Shown here piece by piece: positions 17,276-26,622 of a stretch of DNA of 64,000 bases. A model generated the notes under the pieces. That model saw only the letters and a list, made by a program, of their open reading frames with translations. It had not been told where the DNA came from and did not search any database. Position 1 is the first letter of the stretch, and every line of letters starts with the position of its first letter. The stretch is from positions 91,849 to 155,848 of the forward strand of contig JAJFKU010000061.1 in the NCBI GenBank assembly GCA_021773035.1, written 5' to 3'. This DNA comes from Woeseiaceae bacterium. Its GTDB lineage: Bacteria; Pseudomonadota; Gammaproteobacteria; Steroidobacterales; Woeseiaceae. The position numbers and the translations under genes are program-made.

Positions 17276-19624
17276 TTAGAATTTGAATCGCAGGTTCAAT
17301 CCGGTCGTACGCGGCTGGTTACGATGAATACCGCCAAAGGTGTCATCGGCATACACTGCGTATTCGTCCGTCAGGTTATTGACGTACAGGAACACACCGA
17401 CGGTTTCGTTCGAGACCCCGATGCGGGCGTTCGAAATCGTATAGGCGGGTTGAATGAGATCACCGCGTACGCCTGGTTCCAGAGCGGCCCGGCTTTTTCC
17501 AACGTTGCTGACATCCAGGCTGCCCATTCCCTGCCAGTCTCCGAACCAGTCCCAGTTGTAAACCAGGGAACCGCCGAATTTGTACTCGGGGACATTGGGA
17601 AGTTTGGTGCCTTTTGCAATGATAGCTCCCGGGCCATCGGCACCGGGCAGGTCGACATCGAGCTCGGCTTCAATGAGCGTTGCACCAAGCCGCAGCGTCA
17701 AGCCTTCCGTGAGCATTGCCGCAACCTCGACTTCAGCGCCCGACGTATGTGCCGAGCCGGCGTTGTTGACGCAGCTGGCAAAGGTCGTTGCGTCAAAAAT
17801 GAGGACCTGCATGTCTTTCCAGTCGTTGTAGAAAACGGAGCCGAATACAGAAAAGCGCTGGTTACCCGAAACGAATTTGGTGCCGAGCTCGTAGTTCTGG
17901 GTCTCATCTTCCTTGTAATTCGTGGGGCAGTCAAAGCCAAGAATCGGCGTGCCGTCACCGCCGTTTCGACCACCGGACCTTACGCCGGTGGCGAACGTGA
18001 AGTACACGTTCGCGTTCTCGCTGGCGTCGTAGCTTATCGTTGCCTTCGGTGTTACGGCGTTGATGGTGAAGGATTCATCTGTCGCAACATTGGGGATGCC
18101 CTGCAGGTCGTTCAGGAGCTGCGTGAGGGCGAAGAAACCACCGGTTTCGAGCGGCGTTTTCGTGGAGCGGGTTTCTTCGAAGTATCGGGCCCCGAGCTGA
18201 ACATTGAGCTTGTCCGTCAACTGGTAGGAGACTTCGCCGAAAATTGCCGTGTTCTCGTAACCGCTGGTTGACGGGAAATTCATCAGGTTGCCGGGGATAG
18301 CTTCGCCGAGCGGGCCACCAAGAGGATTCGGTCCCAGAGAGGCGGGAACACCGAGGAAAAAGAGATCGCCGGTTCCGCCGTAGGTCGGTACCGGACCGAC
18401 AATTCGTGAGCCGGTATTGGTGAAGTCACCGTCGCGGTACCAGGCTCCGAGCGTCCACAGCAGCGGGCCCTCGGCATTGGATACCAGTCGCAATTCCTGC
18501 GTGAAGTTTTCGTTGTCCTGGCCCAGCGACACGACTGACGACTCGACGATTACATCCGAAATAGCGGATACGGCGGGCTGCACAAATCCTTGTATACCCA
18601 GATCGGAGTCTACGAATGTATTCGCAGAATCCCGTGTGTGGAAGCCGCTAACGGACGTGAAGTCGAACGCCGGAAAACCGTACTCGAATGTGAGGTGGAT
18701 AAGGTCGTAATCGTCCTGCCTCGGGTTTAGCGAAGGCGCTATGAACTCGGTTCTGCTGCCGCCGCGCGTAATGTTGTCGCCCGCGACCTCGATGTCGCTG
18801 AGAACGCCGCCCAGTGTAACGGTAGCGTTGTCGGTGAGATTCCAGAGTAGCGAAAACCGTAGTGCGTTGATCTCGGAGGAGTTAAAGTTCTCCACGCCGA
18901 TCAGCGGATTGTCGATGTACCCGCCGAGGTCGCGATAGGTGCCGACGATTCTCAACGCCAGTTTATCTTCGATAATCGGCAGGTTGACCATGGCGTCGAT
19001 TGCCGTCGAATTGTCGCCGCCGGATATCGATCCGTAGGACATGTCAACGGCACTGGCGAAGTCGGACGGGTCCGCTTTGTTGGTGATGTAACGAACAACG
19101 CCGCCCATGGCGCCCTCGCCGTAAAGAGTGCCCTGTGGGCCGCGCAGTACTTCGACCCGTTGCAGGTCGAACGATCGTACGTCTGCCTGCGAATTCTGGT
19201 CATCGTTCGTTATTGCGATGTCGTCAATATAGATGCCGACAGGGGAGACGCTGCTGGTCCCGGGGTCGGCCGATACGCCACGTATCGTTATCGACGTTCG
19301 TCCAGGGCCACGCTCCGTAAAGTTCAGGCTGGGAACCAGCCCGGCAAACGACGACAGCGAATCCATGCCCAGGTCGGAGAGTTCTGATCCGGTGAGCGCA
19401 GTAATCGATTGAGAGATATCGACGAGGCGTTCCTCGCGGCGCGTCGCGGTCACGACAATCTCTTCGATCTGGAATTCTGTATCAGCGCCGTCGTTTTCGG
19501 TCTGTGCCTGAGCAACAGAGATCCCGGCCGACAGGCACGCCGACATCATTAGCAGGCGGAACAGGAAAGATTTTCTTCGTGACGTTCCGGTTTGCGTATC
19601 TCGGTTGTTGACTGGATTGAACAT
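17276..19624 (-). CDS. TonB-dependent outer-membrane receptor, 1
   Basis: 782 residues with a signal peptide (about residues 20-41), a plug domain starting at EEIVVTATRREERL, EVLRGPQGTLYGEGAMGGVV within the plug, and a long beta-barrel ending in the aromatic residue F (LNLRFKF). These proteins import large or scarce ligands across the outer membrane using TonB energy. GGGGGA precedes the start on the minus strand at about 19635-19640. It is the first gene of a three-gene unit and is divergent from the amidase operon, sharing the intergenic region that holds operator-like motif C. Ligand unknown; it is not obviously a siderophore receptor because no iron genes are nearby. Confidence 0.93.
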   Translation of the reverse strand: MFNPVNNRDTQTGTSRRKSFLFRLLMMSACLSAGISVAQAQTENDGADTEFQIEEIVVTATRREERLVDISQSITALTGSELSDLGMDSLSSFAGLVPSLNFTERGPGRTSITIRGVSADPGTSSVSPVGIYIDDIAITNDDQNSQADVRSFDLQRVEVLRGPQGTLYGEGAMGGVVRYITNKADPSDFASAVDMSYGSISGGDNSTAIDAMVNLPIIEDKLALRIVGTYRDLGGYIDNPLIGVENFNSSEINALRFSLLWNLTDNATVTLGGVLSDIEVAGDNITRGGSRTEFIAPSLNPRQDDYDLIHLTFEYGFPAFDFTSVSGFHTRDSANTFVDSDLGIQGFVQPAVSAISDVIVESSVVSLGQDNENFTQELRLVSNAEGPLLWTLGAWYRDGDFTNTGSRIVGPVPTYGGTGDLFFLGVPASLGPNPLGGPLGEAIPGNLMNFPSTSGYENTAIFGEVSYQLTDKLNVQLGARYFEETRSTKTPLETGGFFALTQLLNDLQGIPNVATDESFTINAVTPKATISYDASENANVYFTFATGVRSGGRNGGDGTPILGFDCPTNYKEDETQNYELGTKFVSGNQRFSVFGSVFYNDWKDMQVLIFDATTFASCVNNAGSAHTSGAEVEVAAMLTEGLTLRLGATLIEAELDVDLPGADGPGAIIAKGTKLPNVPEYKFGGSLVYNWDWFGDWQGMGSLDVSNVGKSRAALEPGVRGDLIQPAYTISNARIGVSNETVGVFLYVNNLTDEYAVYADDTFGGIHRNQPRTTGLNLRFKF

Positions 19625-19727
19625 TTTTCGCGATCCCCCGAAAGAAATAAGTCGGTATTTACTGGTTAAACGGTAATCAGGGCGTTGCTTTTTGCTATTC
19701 CTGATGTAGTGGATTACATTTGAAGAC

Positions 19728-19741
19728 GTATGTCAGTATAC
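19728..19741 (+). promoter_or_regulatory. Shared operator-like motif, copy C
   Basis: Reads GTATGTCAGTATAC in the 19625-19800 divergent region. It is 59 bases clear of the amidase start and 103 bases clear of the TonB-receptor start, almost the same geometry as copy B. The following bases CTTACTTACTACC resemble the flank of copy A on its own strand. The rest of this 176-base gap holds the receptor ribosome site and no other clear feature. Confidence 0.6.
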
Positions 19742-19800
19742 TTACTTACTACCTATCTGTCTATTGCGGGTGAGGACCGAGATAAGCGCATGAGCGAGCT

Positions 19801-21258
19801 ATGAGTTTTTCGGAATACTGTGACTATGACGGGCTCGGGCTGGCCGAGCTCATTGAGAAACACGAGCTGACGGCTGCCGAACTCGTCGAGGCGGCTATCG
19901 CGTGTATCGAGGCTGTGAACCCTTCCTTAAACGCCGTCGCTTACGAAGGTTTCAATGACGCCCGCGCGATGGCTGCCGAGCCGCTGGCAGACAGTCTCTT
20001 TAAAGGTGTTCCATTTGCTCTGAAGGATCTGGGTGGGAATCACGCCGGGTGGCCGACTACGGCGGGCAGCCGCATTCTTGGCGATGCCCGAGCGGATCGT
20101 GACGACTCGCTGACACAGCGCTTCAAGAAGGCGGGCCTGATTCCCTTGTGCAAAACGACGGTGCCGGAGTTCGGACCGCATCCGACAACCGAAACGATTC
20201 GCTATGGCGCAACCCGCAGTCCGTGGAATCTCGATCACACACCCGGCGGGTCGTCCGGTGGGTCGGCCGCGCTGGTGGCATCCGGTGCCTTGCCGCTTGC
20301 GCACGCCAATGACGGTGGCGGTTCCATACGAATGCCTGCTTCGTGTTCTGGACTGGTCGGCCTGAAGCCGTCTCGCGGAAGGGTTCCGCTGGATCCAAGA
20401 GACGGCGTCGTTAGCGTATTCAGTGTCGATCTTGTGGTATCAAAAACGGTCCGCGATACGGCGGCGTCACTGGATGCAGCGGCGACATGGCAGCCGGGGC
20501 TGCCGTTTTGCAACCCGCTTCCGACCACTAAATATCTTGATGCGATTACGGTTCTGCCACCGCGCCTGAAGATCGCCTATGCGACCGAAGGTGAGCCAAT
20601 GGATGTAACGCTGGATGTCGAAGTTCGAAAGGCGCTTGAGCATGCGGTGGATATCCTGGAAGACCTTGGGCATGAACTCACGCCGACAGTACCGCCATTG
20701 AACTGGGGCGAGATTCGTTCAGCGTTCCCGGTCGCGTTTTACGCGCCTTTAGTGCCGGCGCTCGAAAACGCGTCACGGGTCTTCGAGCGACCGCTGACGC
20801 CTGAGTACTTGGAGCCGTTGACCCTGGCACTTTACGAGTACGCACGATCATTCTCGTTGCCGGAATACCTGGATGGCATGCAGGCGATTGCGCGGGCGGC
20901 CGCCGACGTTCATGACTGGCACAAGAGCTATCGGGTCTGGGTAACGCCGGTGCTGGGCGAAGCGCCCTGGCACATTGGAGAGATCGACATTCATGGCGGC
21001 GATCTCGATGCACGGGAAAGAAAACTGGCGCGTTACATGCCGTATACAGGATTGCAGAATGCGACCGGTCAGCCGGCTATCTGTGTGCCCATACACTGGA
21101 CCGATGACGGTCTTCCGATAGGCGTGCAGCTCGTTGCCCAGGTTGGCGATGAGGCGATTCTCTTACAACTGGCCGCTGAGATCGAACGGTTCTTTCCATG
21201 GTCACACTGTCGGCCGCCGCTGTGGGCCGCAGATATCGTTACCGGGAGCGCACCTTGA
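19801..21258 (+). CDS. Amidase (amidase signature family)
   Basis: A Ser-cisSer-Lys hydrolase of 485 residues. K75 lies in PFALKDLGG, the cis-Ser is S151 in PGGSSGGSAA, and nucleophile S175 lies in DGGGSIRMPAS. The residue spacing matches the family. No signal peptide, so it is cytoplasmic. It is the first gene of an eleven-gene unit and overlaps the thiolase gene by four bases (TTGA). It probably frees an acid or amine from an amide that is then activated by the downstream acyl-CoA synthetase. Members of the family also act on esters and on Glu-tRNA, but the latter is excluded by the absence of GatB/GatC context. Confidence 0.91.
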   Translation: MSFSEYCDYDGLGLAELIEKHELTAAELVEAAIACIEAVNPSLNAVAYEGFNDARAMAAEPLADSLFKGVPFALKDLGGNHAGWPTTAGSRILGDARADRDDSLTQRFKKAGLIPLCKTTVPEFGPHPTTETIRYGATRSPWNLDHTPGGSSGGSAALVASGALPLAHANDGGGSIRMPASCSGLVGLKPSRGRVPLDPRDGVVSVFSVDLVVSKTVRDTAASLDAAATWQPGLPFCNPLPTTKYLDAITVLPPRLKIAYATEGEPMDVTLDVEVRKALEHAVDILEDLGHELTPTVPPLNWGEIRSAFPVAFYAPLVPALENASRVFERPLTPEYLEPLTLALYEYARSFSLPEYLDGMQAIARAAADVHDWHKSYRVWVTPVLGEAPWHIGEIDIHGGDLDARERKLARYMPYTGLQNATGQPAICVPIHWTDDGLPIGVQLVAQVGDEAILLQLAAEIERFFPWSHCRPPLWAADIVTGSAP

Positions 21259-22439
21259 AAAACAACAGTGTCATCGTAGCCGGCGTCAGCATGCTGCCTT
21301 TTAAAAAACCTCGTGAGGGCGACAGCTATGTGTCGATGGGCGCCGATGCGACCCGTCAGGTCCTGGTGGACGCGGGAGTCAGCTACGAGGACATTCAGCA
21401 AGCCTATGTTGGCTGGGTCTACGGCGATTCGACCGCCGGGCAGGCCGCTCTGTATGAGGCCGGCATGACCGGGATTCCGATCATCAACGTTAATAACAAT
21501 TGCGCGACCGGCTCTACGGCGCTGTTTCTTGCCAGGCAGGCGATAGCAAGCGGTGCGGCGGAGTGCGTACTGGCTTTGGGGTTTGAGCAGATGGCGGCGG
21601 GCGCACTCGATCTGGTGTTCGCCGACAGGCCGAGTCCTCTGGGCAGGTTCATGGACGTCGTCGAAACCCTGGAGGGCCCCAGCGATGCACCGATGGCACC
21701 GCGTCTTTTTGGCGGTGCGGGGCATGAATATCAGCGCGAGTATGGCGTCGAGCCGGAGACGTTCGCAAAGGTTCGGGTGAAAGCGAGTTTGCATGCGGAA
21801 CACAATCCGCGGGCGATATTCAGGGAAGCACTGGATGTCGACAAAGTCATGGCGTCAGCGAACATCTACGGCCACCTGACGCGCCTGCAATGTTGCCCGC
21901 CGACCTGCGGGGCGGCTGCCGCCATCCTGTGCAGCGAGAGTTTCGCGAGGCGTAACGGTTTGTCCTGCGGAGTGACCATTGCCGGACAGGCAATGACAAC
22001 TGACTTCAGTTCCACCTTTGACGATCAGAGCCTGATGAAGCTGGTTGGTCTCGATATGACCCGCGAAGCCGCTGCACGGGTTTACGAACAGTCGGGCCTC
22101 GGGCCGGAAGATATCGATGTCGTCGAATTACACGACTGTTTCACGTCGAATGAGGTCATCACCTACGACGGGCTGGGTCTTTGCGCTACCGGCGAGGCTG
22201 AGAAGTTCATTCTGGACGGAGACAATAGCTACGGTGGGCGGGTTGTGACAAACCCGTCTGGCGGGCTCTTATCCAAGGGGCATCCGCTGGGTGCCACCGG
22301 TCTCGCTCAATGCGCCGAACTCGTCTGGCAGCTGCGAGGCGAATGCGGCAAGCGACAGGTTGAGGGCGCCAGGACTGGCTTACAACACAATCTCGGCCTC
22401 GGCGGAGCCTGCGTTGTGACGATGTTCAGGTCTTCCTGA
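21255..22439 (+). CDS. SCP-x-like thiolase (acetyl/propionyl-CoA forming)
   Basis: A thiolase-fold enzyme of about 394 residues from the sterol-carrier-protein-x group. Catalytic C83 lies in NNNCATGSTAL and H343 in SKGHPLGATGLAQ; ELHDCFTSNE is typical of the group. The TTG start at 21255 is chosen because GGGAG precedes it and TTGA overlaps the amidase stop; the upstream frame from 21198 is an unlikely extension. SCP-x thiolases cleave branched 3-oxoacyl-CoA to propionyl-CoA plus a shortened acyl-CoA, as in steroid side-chain and branched-chain fatty acid breakdown. That fits the racemase and HSD17B4-like genes downstream. An acyl-transferring lipid-transfer protein role is the alternative. 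Confidence 0.87.
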   Translation: MKNNSVIVAGVSMLPFKKPREGDSYVSMGADATRQVLVDAGVSYEDIQQAYVGWVYGDSTAGQAALYEAGMTGIPIINVNNNCATGSTALFLARQAIASGAAECVLALGFEQMAAGALDLVFADRPSPLGRFMDVVETLEGPSDAPMAPRLFGGAGHEYQREYGVEPETFAKVRVKASLHAEHNPRAIFREALDVDKVMASANIYGHLTRLQCCPPTCGAAAAILCSESFARRNGLSCGVTIAGQAMTTDFSSTFDDQSLMKLVGLDMTREAAARVYEQSGLGPEDIDVVELHDCFTSNEVITYDGLGLCATGEAEKFILDGDNSYGGRVVTNPSGGLLSKGHPLGATGLAQCAELVWQLRGECGKRQVEGARTGLQHNLGLGGACVVTMFRSS

Positions 22440-22441
22440 TC

Positions 22442-24019
22442 ATGGCGGGCAACGAAGCGACATCGGGCAGGATTCTAAGCGGGCGCCGGGAGTGCGGACT
22501 GGAGGATGTGGCAGTCAGCGCCGCACGTGCGGCGCAGGGCTTCAGCGAAACAGGTATTGGGCCAGGCGATGCTATTGCGCTGATTCTTCGCAACGACATC
22601 GCTTTTTTCGAGGCGAGTACGGCGGCTATGCTGATCGGTGCGTATCCGGTGCCGATAAACTGGCACGCTTCGACCGACGAGGCCGGATACATTCTTCGCG
22701 ATTGTCGAGCACGTGCCGTCGTCATACATGCGGATCTGTATAACAAACTCCGCTCTGCGATACCCGACGAAATGTCGGTTTTCATCGTCGAGACACCGCA
22801 AGAAATCAGGTCGGCCTACGAGCTTGACGATGCCCCTTCGTTAGTACCTGCCGGCGCGGTTTGTTGGGGAGAGTGGTTAAGCGGTTCTGAACCGCATTCC
22901 GGGTCGCCGGCTAAGACGCGCGACACGATGATCTACACATCCGGCACGACCGGCAGGCCCAAGGGAGTCCGTCGTAAGCCGATGACGGAAGCGTATCTGC
23001 ATTCTGCGATCGCGATGGCCTGCGCGATGTACGGTTTCAGGCCGGGCGAACCACTGGTCACCGTGATTACCGGACCGATGTATCACACCGCGCCAAACGG
23101 CTATGCGCTGTTGGCGGCACGTTTTGCTGCGACCATCATATTGCAGCCGAAGTTCGATGCGCTCGAATTGCTGCGATTGATCGAGCAGCACAAAGTCACT
23201 CACGTTCACCTGGTCCCGGCCATGTTCATCAGGCTGCTTGAGTTGCCGGAGAACGAAGCACGGCAATACGATCTGTCGTCGCTGGTATGGGTCAGTCATG
23301 GCGCCGCACCGTGCCCTCCCGCCGTGAAGGCAGGAATGATCGATTGGTGGGGACCCGTTATCAATGAGTATTACGGTAGCACCGAAACCGGTGGCGTCAC
23401 CGTGCAGACCAGCAAGGATGTCGCCGATAAGCCGGGTTCCGTTGGGCGGGCTATAGCCGGCGTGGACATCCGCATACTGGACAGCGACAAGCGGCCGCTT
23501 CCGGCCGGCGAAGTGGGCGACATCTACATTCGTTCAGATACCGGCGACAACTTTAATTATCACAACAACAGCAGCGCCCGCGCGGAGGTCGAGGTCGACC
23601 GCCATGTCTGCATCGGCGACATCGGATATCTTGATGACGACCAGTACCTGTTTTTATGCGATCGACGCATCGACATCATCAACTCCGGCGGCGTAAACAT
23701 TTATACGGCGGAAATCGAAGCGGCCATCCTCGAGATCGACGGCGTCAGCGATTGTGCAGTGTTCGGTATTCCGGACGACTACCTGGGTGAAGCAATTTGC
23801 GCGTACGTCACCATTGATCCCGCGAGGCCTCTGCCACCGGAGCAGGTGACGCTCATTGTCGGAGCAAGGCTCGGCACGCTGAAGGCGCCGAAACTGGTCG
23901 TCGCTGTCGATAGTCTGCCTCGCCAGGATAGCGGCAAGGTCTTCAAGAAAGAACTCCGTGCCCCATTCTGGGCTGAGAAGAGTGACGACAAACCGTCGGG
24001 ATCGCGGCAGGATGATTAA
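22442..24019 (+). CDS. AMP-forming acyl-CoA synthetase
   Basis: Adenylate-forming ligase of 525 residues. The AMP-binding loop MIYTSGTTGRPKG lies at about residues 163-175, YYGSTETGGV at the A5 region, and the C-terminal lysine is in RQDSGKVFKKELR. It couples ATP to formation of an acyl-CoA, probably on the acid released by the amidase two genes upstream. The start lies two bases after the thiolase stop, and the 3' end overlaps the acyl-CoA dehydrogenase start. Chain-length or ring specificity is not readable from the sequence. Confidence 0.91.
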   Translation: MAGNEATSGRILSGRRECGLEDVAVSAARAAQGFSETGIGPGDAIALILRNDIAFFEASTAAMLIGAYPVPINWHASTDEAGYILRDCRARAVVIHADLYNKLRSAIPDEMSVFIVETPQEIRSAYELDDAPSLVPAGAVCWGEWLSGSEPHSGSPAKTRDTMIYTSGTTGRPKGVRRKPMTEAYLHSAIAMACAMYGFRPGEPLVTVITGPMYHTAPNGYALLAARFAATIILQPKFDALELLRLIEQHKVTHVHLVPAMFIRLLELPENEARQYDLSSLVWVSHGAAPCPPAVKAGMIDWWGPVINEYYGSTETGGVTVQTSKDVADKPGSVGRAIAGVDIRILDSDKRPLPAGEVGDIYIRSDTGDNFNYHNNSSARAEVEVDRHVCIGDIGYLDDDQYLFLCDRRIDIINSGGVNIYTAEIEAAILEIDGVSDCAVFGIPDDYLGEAICAYVTIDPARPLPPEQVTLIVGARLGTLKAPKLVVAVDSLPRQDSGKVFKKELRAPFWAEKSDDKPSGSRQDD

Positions 24020-25790
24020 TCGTCGCGACCTGGAATTCCTGCTGTTCGAGGTGTTGCAGGTAGAGAAGCTGTGTGAACGAGCCCGCTTTGCCGACTTCGA
24101 CCGTGATGCTTTCGACGCCGTTATCGATTCCGCTTTCGTGCTGGCTAAAGAGGAGTTCGCGCCGCTGGCCGAGGTGATGGACCGGCAGGAGCCGGAACTG
24201 CGAGACGGCAGGGTCTGGCTTCCCGCGGGTGCGCAGGAGGCTGTGGATGCCTACATAGACAGCGGCTTCCTGAATGCCTGTTTTGATGTCGACGATGGTG
24301 GTATTCAATTGCCGAATTCCGTTTTCATCGCTGCCAGCGTGGTGCTCACGGCGGCGAACGTTGGTTTAAGCGGTTATGTCGGACTGACGCACGCGGCGGC
24401 GAGTCTTCTGCTGACGCACGCAAGCGAGCAGCTAAAGCGCGCCTACGCCGAGCCGATGGTGGCCGGTCGTTTTTTCGGGACGATGTGTTTATCCGAGCCC
24501 CAGGCAGGTTCGTCCCTGGCGGATATCAGGACCAGGGCGATACCCACTGATCAGCCTTATTACAGGATCGAAGGCAGCAAAATGTGGATCTCCGCCGGAG
24601 ACCATCAACTGTCGGAGAACATTGTGCACCTGGTCCTCGCGCGTGTGCCAGGCGGGCCACCGGGCACACGCGGTATTTCGCTGTTCGTCGTACCGAAGCT
24701 CCGCGTCAACGACGACGGCTCACTCGGGGCAGGTAACCATGTCGAGGTCGCTGGCCTGAACCACAAGATGGGGTGCCGCGGCACGGTCAACACCGTGTTG
24801 AGCTTCGGTGCCGATGGTGAGTGCCGGGGACTCCTGGTGGGCGAAGTCCACCAGGGGCTGGCCTGCATGTTTCATATGATGAATGCTGCGCGCATCGGGG
24901 TCGGTGCCAGCGCGGTTGCGCTCGCCTATACGGCTTACATGCAGTCGCTGGACTACGCGCGAACCCGACCCCAGGGTCGCCACGTCGGTAACAAGGACTC
25001 GAATTCCCCGCAGCTAATGCTGACTGAACATGCCGACATCCGACGGCTGTTGCTGCTGCAAAAGGTTTTTGTCGAAGGTGGCCTGGCACTGGTGTTGTAT
25101 TGTTCGCGTCTGCTCGACGAACAGTCTGCGGCGAGCAACACGCAGGCCGCGCTGCTGCTTGATATTCTTACGCCCGTTGCGAAGTCCTGGCCAGCCGAGT
25201 TCTGCCTCGAATCGAACAAACATGCGATCCAGGTAATGGGCGGCTATGGGTATTCACGTGACTATGCAGTCGAGCGGCTGTACCGGGACAATCGTCTGAA
25301 CGCCATTCATGAGGGGACTCACGGAATCCAGGCTTTGGACCTGCTCGGCCGCAAAGTGCGTGCTGGCGGCGGTCGCGCCTTCCGACTATTGGTGAGACGA
25401 ATCGAGGCGGATATCGAAGGTGTATCCGACAACGCATCGCTGGTTCCGTATGCCGCCAGTCTGTCAGCCGCTGTAGCACAACTGATCAGGACAACCGATA
25501 CGCTGGTGGCGTGTTCGAAGCTCGAGCTTTCCTTGTCCCATGCGACGGGCTACCTCGACGCGTTTGGACACATTGCCGTGGCCTGGATGTGGCTCAGGCA
25601 AGCAGGATGCGCAAGCGAGCAACTTGCTGCGCCTGGTGGTCGCGACACGTCGTTTTATGACGGCAAGCTCCGCGCATGCCACTTCTTTTTCACTTACGAG
25701 TTACCAAAGGCGGTTTGCCAGTTACTCGTATTGCAGAAACTGGACGACAGTCTGCTGACCATGCCTGAGGACGCTTATCTTGGATCGTGA
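24012..25790 (+). CDS. Acyl-CoA dehydrogenase (long form)
   Basis: FAD enzyme that introduces the alpha-beta double bond. The 592-residue length and C-terminal region indicate the long subgroup with an extra C-terminal domain, which also includes DmdC-like methylmercaptopropionyl-CoA dehydrogenases. Visible motifs are FGTMCLSEPQAGSSLADI (FAD and substrate loop), QVMGGYGYSRDY, and the catalytic Glu in NAIHEGTHGIQALDLLGRK. ATG 24012 is used because the family-like N-terminus starts there; the frame from 23958 lies in the ligase gene. It follows the acyl-CoA synthetase with an 8-base overlap. Confidence 0.9.
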   Translation: MINRRDLEFLLFEVLQVEKLCERARFADFDRDAFDAVIDSAFVLAKEEFAPLAEVMDRQEPELRDGRVWLPAGAQEAVDAYIDSGFLNACFDVDDGGIQLPNSVFIAASVVLTAANVGLSGYVGLTHAAASLLLTHASEQLKRAYAEPMVAGRFFGTMCLSEPQAGSSLADIRTRAIPTDQPYYRIEGSKMWISAGDHQLSENIVHLVLARVPGGPPGTRGISLFVVPKLRVNDDGSLGAGNHVEVAGLNHKMGCRGTVNTVLSFGADGECRGLLVGEVHQGLACMFHMMNAARIGVGASAVALAYTAYMQSLDYARTRPQGRHVGNKDSNSPQLMLTEHADIRRLLLLQKVFVEGGLALVLYCSRLLDEQSAASNTQAALLLDILTPVAKSWPAEFCLESNKHAIQVMGGYGYSRDYAVERLYRDNRLNAIHEGTHGIQALDLLGRKVRAGGGRAFRLLVRRIEADIEGVSDNASLVPYAASLSAAVAQLIRTTDTLVACSKLELSLSHATGYLDAFGHIAVAWMWLRQAGCASEQLAAPGGRDTSFYDGKLRACHFFFTYELPKAVCQLLVLQKLDDSLLTMPEDAYLGS

Positions 25791-25814
25791 CCGGGCTGAC
25801 CAGAGGAGAGGACA

Positions 25815-26597
25815 TTGATACACGAAGTTAATGACAAATTGTTCGCCGGGAAGGTCGTTTTCGTTGCCGGCGGCACGAGTGGGATCAACCTGGGTATCGC
25901 GCAGTCATTCCTGGCCTGCGGAGCACGAGTGGCGGTGTTGAGCCGCAGTAGCGACAAGGTCGATGCCGCGGTGAAGACGCTGCATGATATGGGCGGCGAA
26001 GCCATCGGTTTTGCGGCCGACGTTCGAGAATTCGACGCCGTTCGCGATGCGTTCGCGGCAACGGAGGCAGCGTTCGGCAAAGCGGATGTGATTGTCTCGG
26101 GTGCGGCCGGAAATTTTCCGGCACTGGCGGAGAACATGTCGTCGAACGCGTTTCGGTCCGTTGTTGATATCGATCTGATTGGCACGTTTAACGTACTTCG
26201 CAGCGGGTTTGATCACTTGAATCGGAATGGCGCCTCTATCGTCAATATCTCCGCACCGCAATCGGTGATGCCAAGTCCGATGCAGTCGCACGTATGCGCT
26301 GCAAAGGCCGGAATCGACCAGTTGACCCGCTGTCTTGCGATCGAGTGGGGACCATACGGCACTCGGGTCAATGCCATCCTGCCCGGGCCGATCGAGGGAA
26401 CCGAGGGCATGCTGCGACTGGCGCCGACGGAGCAACATCGCGCCGCAATCGAGCAGGCGCTGCCGCTGCGTCGTTATGGAACGAAACAGGAGGTTGCCGA
26501 CCTGGCGTTGTTCCTGTCGTCGCCGTCGGCTAAATACATTACCGGTGCGGTTATTCCCTGTGACGGCGGCTTGTGTGCCAGTGGGGGCCGCTCATGA
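25815..26597 (+). CDS. 2,4-dienoyl-CoA reductase-like SDR without the SDR tyrosine
   Basis: Short-chain dehydrogenase of 260 residues with a nucleotide loop AGGTSGINLGIA. The usual YxxxK is replaced: K164 is present in HVCAAKAG but the Tyr position is V160. Mitochondrial and peroxisomal 2,4-dienoyl-CoA reductases also lack this Tyr and share the following EWGPYGTRVNAILPGPIEGTEG segment (position seen here, pattern known from the family). I therefore read it as an NADPH-dependent dienoyl-CoA reductase, needed for acyl chains with pre-existing double bonds. The TTG start at 25815 is backed by AGAGGAGAGGA just upstream. A non-dienoyl SDR function is possible. Confidence 0.82.
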   Translation: MIHEVNDKLFAGKVVFVAGGTSGINLGIAQSFLACGARVAVLSRSSDKVDAAVKTLHDMGGEAIGFAADVREFDAVRDAFAATEAAFGKADVIVSGAAGNFPALAENMSSNAFRSVVDIDLIGTFNVLRSGFDHLNRNGASIVNISAPQSVMPSPMQSHVCAAKAGIDQLTRCLAIEWGPYGTRVNAILPGPIEGTEGMLRLAPTEQHRAAIEQALPLRRYGTKQEVADLALFLSSPSAKYITGAVIPCDGGLCASGGRS

Positions 26598-26622
26598 CCT
26601 CGGCAGCGGACCAGGAACGCGT

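Noticed and set aside
21042..21047. Further GTATAC copy as a regulatory site
   Set aside because: It lies within the amidase coding sequence and lacks the second half GTATG/CATAC at the required spacing; similar isolated copies in coding DNA were also ignored.
23958..24011. Longer N-terminus for the acyl-CoA dehydrogenase
   Set aside because: The extension lies in the upstream ligase gene and has no family likeness; ATG 24012 gives the natural start.
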